Position numbers and translations under genes: made by a program
The notes under the pieces: generated by a model
What the model was told of the DNA's origin: nothing
Database searches by the model: none
The model's input: only the letters and a program-made list of their open reading frames with translations
Part shown: positions 6,713 through 9,172 of the stretch, piece after piece
Layout of the letters: each line of letters begins with the position of its first letter
Numbering within the stretch: the first letter of the stretch is position 1
Source of the DNA: CAYLHS01 sp964594235
Lineage (GTDB): Bacteria; Actinomycetota; Acidimicrobiia; Spongiisociales; UBA4744
Assembly (NCBI GenBank): GCA_964594235.1
Contig: CAZQMF010000046.1
Location: forward strand, 1-9,172
Reading direction: 5' to 3'
Length of the DNA stretch: 9,172 nucleotides

Positions 6713-7416
6713 TCACCGCCAGTGTCGTAGCCATGGTCGGTGAGGAACCGCTCGAACGCACGGGTAGCGGCCTCGATCTCGGACGGGGCCATTTCCGACA
6801 GATACCTCTGCGACCTTCCGGCGTTGAAATTCCAGGAGGTCGCCTTTCCGCTCTCCTTTTTCCGGACGACTTCCTCCAGTTCGGACTCCGAGATGTCCCA
6901 GCCGAGATACTCGACCATCTTCCGCAACTCGCGTCCGTGATCCTCCATCAGATCCTCGTATCGAATGAAGTGAGCCCTCCCGAACCGCTCCCAGCGGTCG
7001 ACGAGCGTCAGCCATGAACGAACTCGAGGGATCGACCCCTCGACGTCCTCAAACCCCGTGAATGCAGGTGGGGCGAGCCCTTTCCGACTTCGCTCCGTGT
7101 GATCGATCACCGACAGGACCACATCCCGGGGATCCCGGTAGCACACGGTGGCCTTGGCGAGGCCCAGCAGTACAAGTGCCCGGACCAACGGTTGCGGACT
7201 GGAGTGGGTTTTGACGACGAGCGAGCCGTAGCGAGCGCCGAGATAGATCAGCCTCACCACTTCCAAGGGACCCAAGCGATCTATGTACCTGCCGTTGAAG
7301 ATCTCATGGAGTTTCGCCTGGCCCGAACGCCTGCCTGCCACCTTCAGCAGCTCCTCCTGGTAGTCCGCAATCAGCGTGCTCGCCGACTTCGGCAAGGCCG
7401 AGCTGATCAGAATCAT
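6709..7416 (-). CDS. Short sulfotransferase-domain protein
   Basis: A second predicted PAPS-dependent sulfotransferase of 235 residues, of a different subfamily from the one at 1223-2119: it lacks the cysteine-rich segment and resembles Sulfotransfer_1-type enzymes. Seen motifs are PKSASTLI at 9-16 (5'-phosphosulfate loop), VKTHSS at 68-73, the 3'-phosphate site RDPRDVVLS at 94-102 (R94, S102), RYEDL at 152-156, and a C-terminal GRSQRYLSEM that may be the usual glycine/basic cofactor segment. ATG 7416 is chosen because the protein starts straight into the first strand and loop and has a good ribosome site (GAGGGG, six bases away). The open frame continues upstream to 7626, but those 70 residues are not protein-like and would overlap the GT4 gene. 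Its stop shares CTAG with the convergent GT26 gene. The acceptor is unknown; a glycan is likely from context. Confidence 0.86.
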   Translation of the reverse strand: MILISSALPKSASTLIADYQEELLKVAGRRSGQAKLHEIFNGRYIDRLGPLEVVRLIYLGARYGSLVVKTHSSPQPLVRALVLLGLAKATVCYRDPRDVVLSVIDHTERSRKGLAPPAFTGFEDVEGSIPRVRSWLTLVDRWERFGRAHFIRYEDLMEDHGRELRKMVEYLGWDISESELEEVVRKKESGKATSWNFNAGRSQRYLSEMAPSEIEAATRAFERFLTDHGYDTGGD

Positions 7417-7432
7417 GACAGTCCCCTCTGTC
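7417..7432 (-). promoter_or_regulatory. Ribosome site held in the loop of a small hairpin
   Basis: Read in mRNA sense, GACAG-AGGGGA-CUGUC stands directly before the AUG of the short sulfotransferase. The 5-bp stem is perfect and the 6-base loop presents the Shine-Dalgarno sequence. The ribosome site supports the chosen start; whether the hairpin matters for translation is inference. Confidence 0.45.
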
Positions 7433-7450
7433 CCGGCGAAGTCGCGGAGA

Positions 7451-7478
7451 ACCCTAGACCGCCGACTTCCCCAGTCAA
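7451..7478 (-). promoter_or_regulatory. Candidate promoter of the short sulfotransferase gene
   Basis: On the minus strand TTGACT (7473-7478) and TAGGGT (7451-7456) are separated by 16 bp, a close match to the TTGACn / TAnnnT pattern of actinobacterial housekeeping promoters. Transcription would start near 7444, giving a leader of roughly 28 bases that contains the ribosome-site hairpin. The 178-bp gap upstream (7417-7594) holds no other gene. Confidence 0.5.
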
Positions 7479-7594
7479 GCGGGCCAGATCGGCGTGATTG
7501 GCACCGCCCTGCTCTCTCGGTCTCGAAGGAAATCTCGAAGGGACTTGGCACGATTGCAGAAGCAGGGGTGGATGTGTAGCCAACCACCTGGCAA

Positions 7595-8752
7595 TCAGGT
7601 GATGTGCTCGGCGATGGCCACCTCATAGGCAGTCATCAGGGCGTTCAGGGCGTGCTCCGCCGAGTAGCGGGACTCGAACACGGACCGTGAGCGCCTCCCG
7701 GCGCCGTTCACCCACGAGTCGTCCGCTAGTCGACGGATCGAGTCGGCCCACGCCGATCGATCTCCTGGACGCACCAGACTTGCCGAGCCACCACTACCAA
7801 CCGTCTCAGACACACCGCCAATGTCGGAGGCGAAAATCGGAAGCCCGGCAGCGAGCCCCTCGAGCAGCACCATCGGCTGGCCCTCGTACGAGATCGACGG
7901 GAACACCAGGGCGCGGGCCGCCAGCATCAGCTCACCGATCTCATCTCGAGGGACCCGGCCGACGAAGCGTACGCCGGACGGTGCCGACGACTCGTGGCCG
8001 GCACGAAGAGGACCATCGCCGACCAGCACCAGCTCGAGTCCCTCGGGCGATGCTTCGCGCCACGCGTCAAGCAAGACATCGATCCCCTTCTCCTTGCTCA
8101 AGCGCCCTGCAAACAGGACTGTCCGGCTTTCCGATGGGGACACCGGACGCGGACCGGGATCGTCGACGAAGTTGGGTTTGACGACCAGTTTCTCTTCGGG
8201 TATGCCACCGGCAACGAATCGACCCTCGGCGAAGTCTGTCAAGGCGAGGAACAGGTCCACGTTTCGCCACACATCCAGTCGACGCGGAATGCTGATAGCG
8301 GCTGCCGCAAGCGTCGATGCCGGGAAGGACCTTCGATAGCAGCGGTGTTGCACCCCCCTCCAGGGTCCTCTTCCCACGCAGTCCTCACACGGATGCCCGT
8401 CCCTGAACAGCTGTGCATTGGCGCACAGCAGACGGTAGTTGTGCAGTGTCACCACCGTCGGGATCGAACCGAGCGCCGCGACCACCGAAGCTGACAGTAC
8501 CCACCAAGTGTTGTGAATGTGCGCCACGTCCGGCTGGAACTCGGCTGTGATTTGCTTGACACTGCGGGCCGACACTGGATTCCACGCCGACATGAGCAGC
8601 GTTGACGCTGCGCCAATCGCGCCCAGCGGGTTCTCGACCTGGTATTGGAGCACCTCGTGTCCTGCGCTCGTGAGGAGCTCCCGCTCCCTGGCGACGACGG
8701 TGTCCTCACCACCCGCTTGCCGATAGCGGTTGTGGACCTGGAGCACTCTCAC
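7595..8752 (-). CDS. GT4-family glycosyltransferase (GT-B fold)
   Basis: Predicted retaining glycosyltransferase adding one sugar to the lipid-linked repeat unit; donor unknown. The 385-residue protein is full length for GT4. The N-terminal acceptor half begins MRVLQVHNRYRQAGGEDTVV, with the glycine-rich loop and AHIHNTWW at 77-84. It includes the segment with four cysteines (C110, C122, C125, C138; LRDG-type CEDC motif) common in one GT4 subgroup of polysaccharide loci. The donor half has GRLSKEKG at 216-223, LVGDGP at 243-248 and E290-x7-E298 (EGQPMVLLE). The start is GTG 8752, with GAGGGG at 8761-8766 eight bases upstream. It begins only 22 bp after the stop of the CpsD-like gene, so the two form an operon. 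A 6-bp inverted repeat (7585-7601) spans its stop but has no T-tract. Confidence 0.94.
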   Translation of the reverse strand: MRVLQVHNRYRQAGGEDTVVARERELLTSAGHEVLQYQVENPLGAIGAASTLLMSAWNPVSARSVKQITAEFQPDVAHIHNTWWVLSASVVAALGSIPTVVTLHNYRLLCANAQLFRDGHPCEDCVGRGPWRGVQHRCYRRSFPASTLAAAAISIPRRLDVWRNVDLFLALTDFAEGRFVAGGIPEEKLVVKPNFVDDPGPRPVSPSESRTVLFAGRLSKEKGIDVLLDAWREASPEGLELVLVGDGPLRAGHESSAPSGVRFVGRVPRDEIGELMLAARALVFPSISYEGQPMVLLEGLAAGLPIFASDIGGVSETVGSGGSASLVRPGDRSAWADSIRRLADDSWVNGAGRRSRSVFESRYSAEHALNALMTAYEVAIAEHIT

Positions 8753-8774
8753 GTCTCGAACCCCTCGGTTGATC

Positions 8775-9172
8775 TCAGCGCGTCCGCCTCTTCGAGGACC
8801 CCGACCTACCCTTCCCCTCGTCCGGGCTGAGGTGTCGCATGTCGCCGAGCACGTCGGCCGTGGATCCTTCGGATACGGTCATCTCGCGCCTGAGGGGGGA
8901 TGAGTTGTAGATGTACCCGAGGACCGGGACTCCGATGAGACCCAGGCGGTCTTTCGCCTCGTCGAGCTGTGTGACCCCCCCACGGTGTGCCACCAGCACC
9001 AAGGCCGTATCAACGAGCCCTGCGATCGTGCTCGCATACGCGACCTGCAGAAGCGGCGGGGCATCGACGAGCACCATGTCGTACTCATCCTTCGCCGTGG
9101 TGAAGAGCATTCTGGCACCCTCCGATCTGAGCAGATCGGCCGCCGCCACCGGCTGTCGTCCCCTGCTCAACA
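8775..9172 (-). CDS. CpsD/Wzc-like tyrosine-kinase ATPase, C-terminal part (partial)
   Basis: The frame is open through the right edge of the window, so the gene's start and Walker A motif lie outside; 131 residues are visible. They show the end of a CpsD/CapB/Wzc-type (MinD/Mrp-fold) ATPase: a LSRGRQPVAAADLL segment like the one that precedes the last helices in this family, then the Walker B-like strand YDMVLVDAPPLLQVAYAS and DTALVLVAHRGGVT, and the GVPVLGYIYN strand. Such proteins pair with a Wzz/CapA-type membrane partner and control polymer length and export. The tail after the last strand is hydrophilic and basic (KGRSGSSKRRTR) and contains no tyrosine cluster, unlike classical bacterial tyrosine kinases. 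It is the first visible gene of the minus-strand operon with the GT4 gene. Confidence 0.85.
   Translation of the reverse strand, partial: LSRGRQPVAAADLLRSEGARMLFTTAKDEYDMVLVDAPPLLQVAYASTIAGLVDTALVLVAHRGGVTQLDEAKDRLGLIGVPVLGYIYNSSPLRREMTVSEGSTADVLGDMRHLSPDEGKGRSGSSKRRTR

Noticed and set aside
7585..7601. Inverted repeat CACCTG-GCAAT-CAGGTG across the GT4 stop codon as a terminator
   Set aside because: The stem is only 6 bp and no T-tract follows on the minus strand, so it is too weak to call.
1..9172. CRISPR arrays, tRNA or rRNA genes, insertion sequences, phage or toxin-antitoxin genes
   Set aside because: I read both strands and saw no spaced direct repeats of CRISPR type, no cloverleaf or rRNA sequence, and no transposase or integrase motifs.

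Overview
The window looks like part of a cell-surface polysaccharide (capsule or exopolysaccharide) biosynthesis locus from a GC-rich bacterium. Frequent GTG starts, a TTGACT-N16-TAGGGT promoter and the style of the proteins suggest an actinobacterium. That assignment is an inference; no rRNA or other phylogenetic marker is present. I see nine protein genes, all densely packed, and no tRNA, rRNA, CRISPR array, IS element or phage gene.

Layout: (1) Positions 24-3853, minus strand. Read in transcription order: a thymidylate-kinase-like P-loop kinase, an aminoglycoside-phosphotransferase/choline-kinase-fold phosphotransferase that overlaps it by 7 bp, a 205-bp gap carrying a tandem repeat and a perfect palindrome, a PAPS-dependent-type sulfotransferase, and a GT4 glycosyltransferase. 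(2) Positions 3955-6712, plus strand: a tight three-gene cassette of GDP-mannose 4,6-dehydratase (gmd), GDP-L-fucose synthase (fcl) and a WecG/TagA/CpsF (GT26) glycosyltransferase, joined by two 4-bp GTGA stop/start overlaps. (3) Positions 6709-9172, minus strand: the C-terminal end of a CpsD/Wzc-like tyrosine-kinase ATPase (cut by the window edge), a GT4 glycosyltransferase, and a second, short sulfotransferase with its own likely promoter. Its stop codon shares the palindrome CTAG with the stop codon of the plus-strand cassette.

How they may work together: gmd and fcl would convert GDP-mannose to GDP-L-fucose. The two GT4 enzymes and the GT26 enzyme would assemble a lipid-linked repeat unit. 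The CpsD-like ATPase would control polymer length and export. Two unrelated sulfotransferases, and possibly the kinase/phosphotransferase pair, would decorate the glycan. The most interesting reading is a locus for a sulfated, fucose-containing bacterial polysaccharide. The enzyme families are read from the sequence; the final product is inference. Flippase, polymerase, priming transferase and PAPS-synthesis genes are not in this window.
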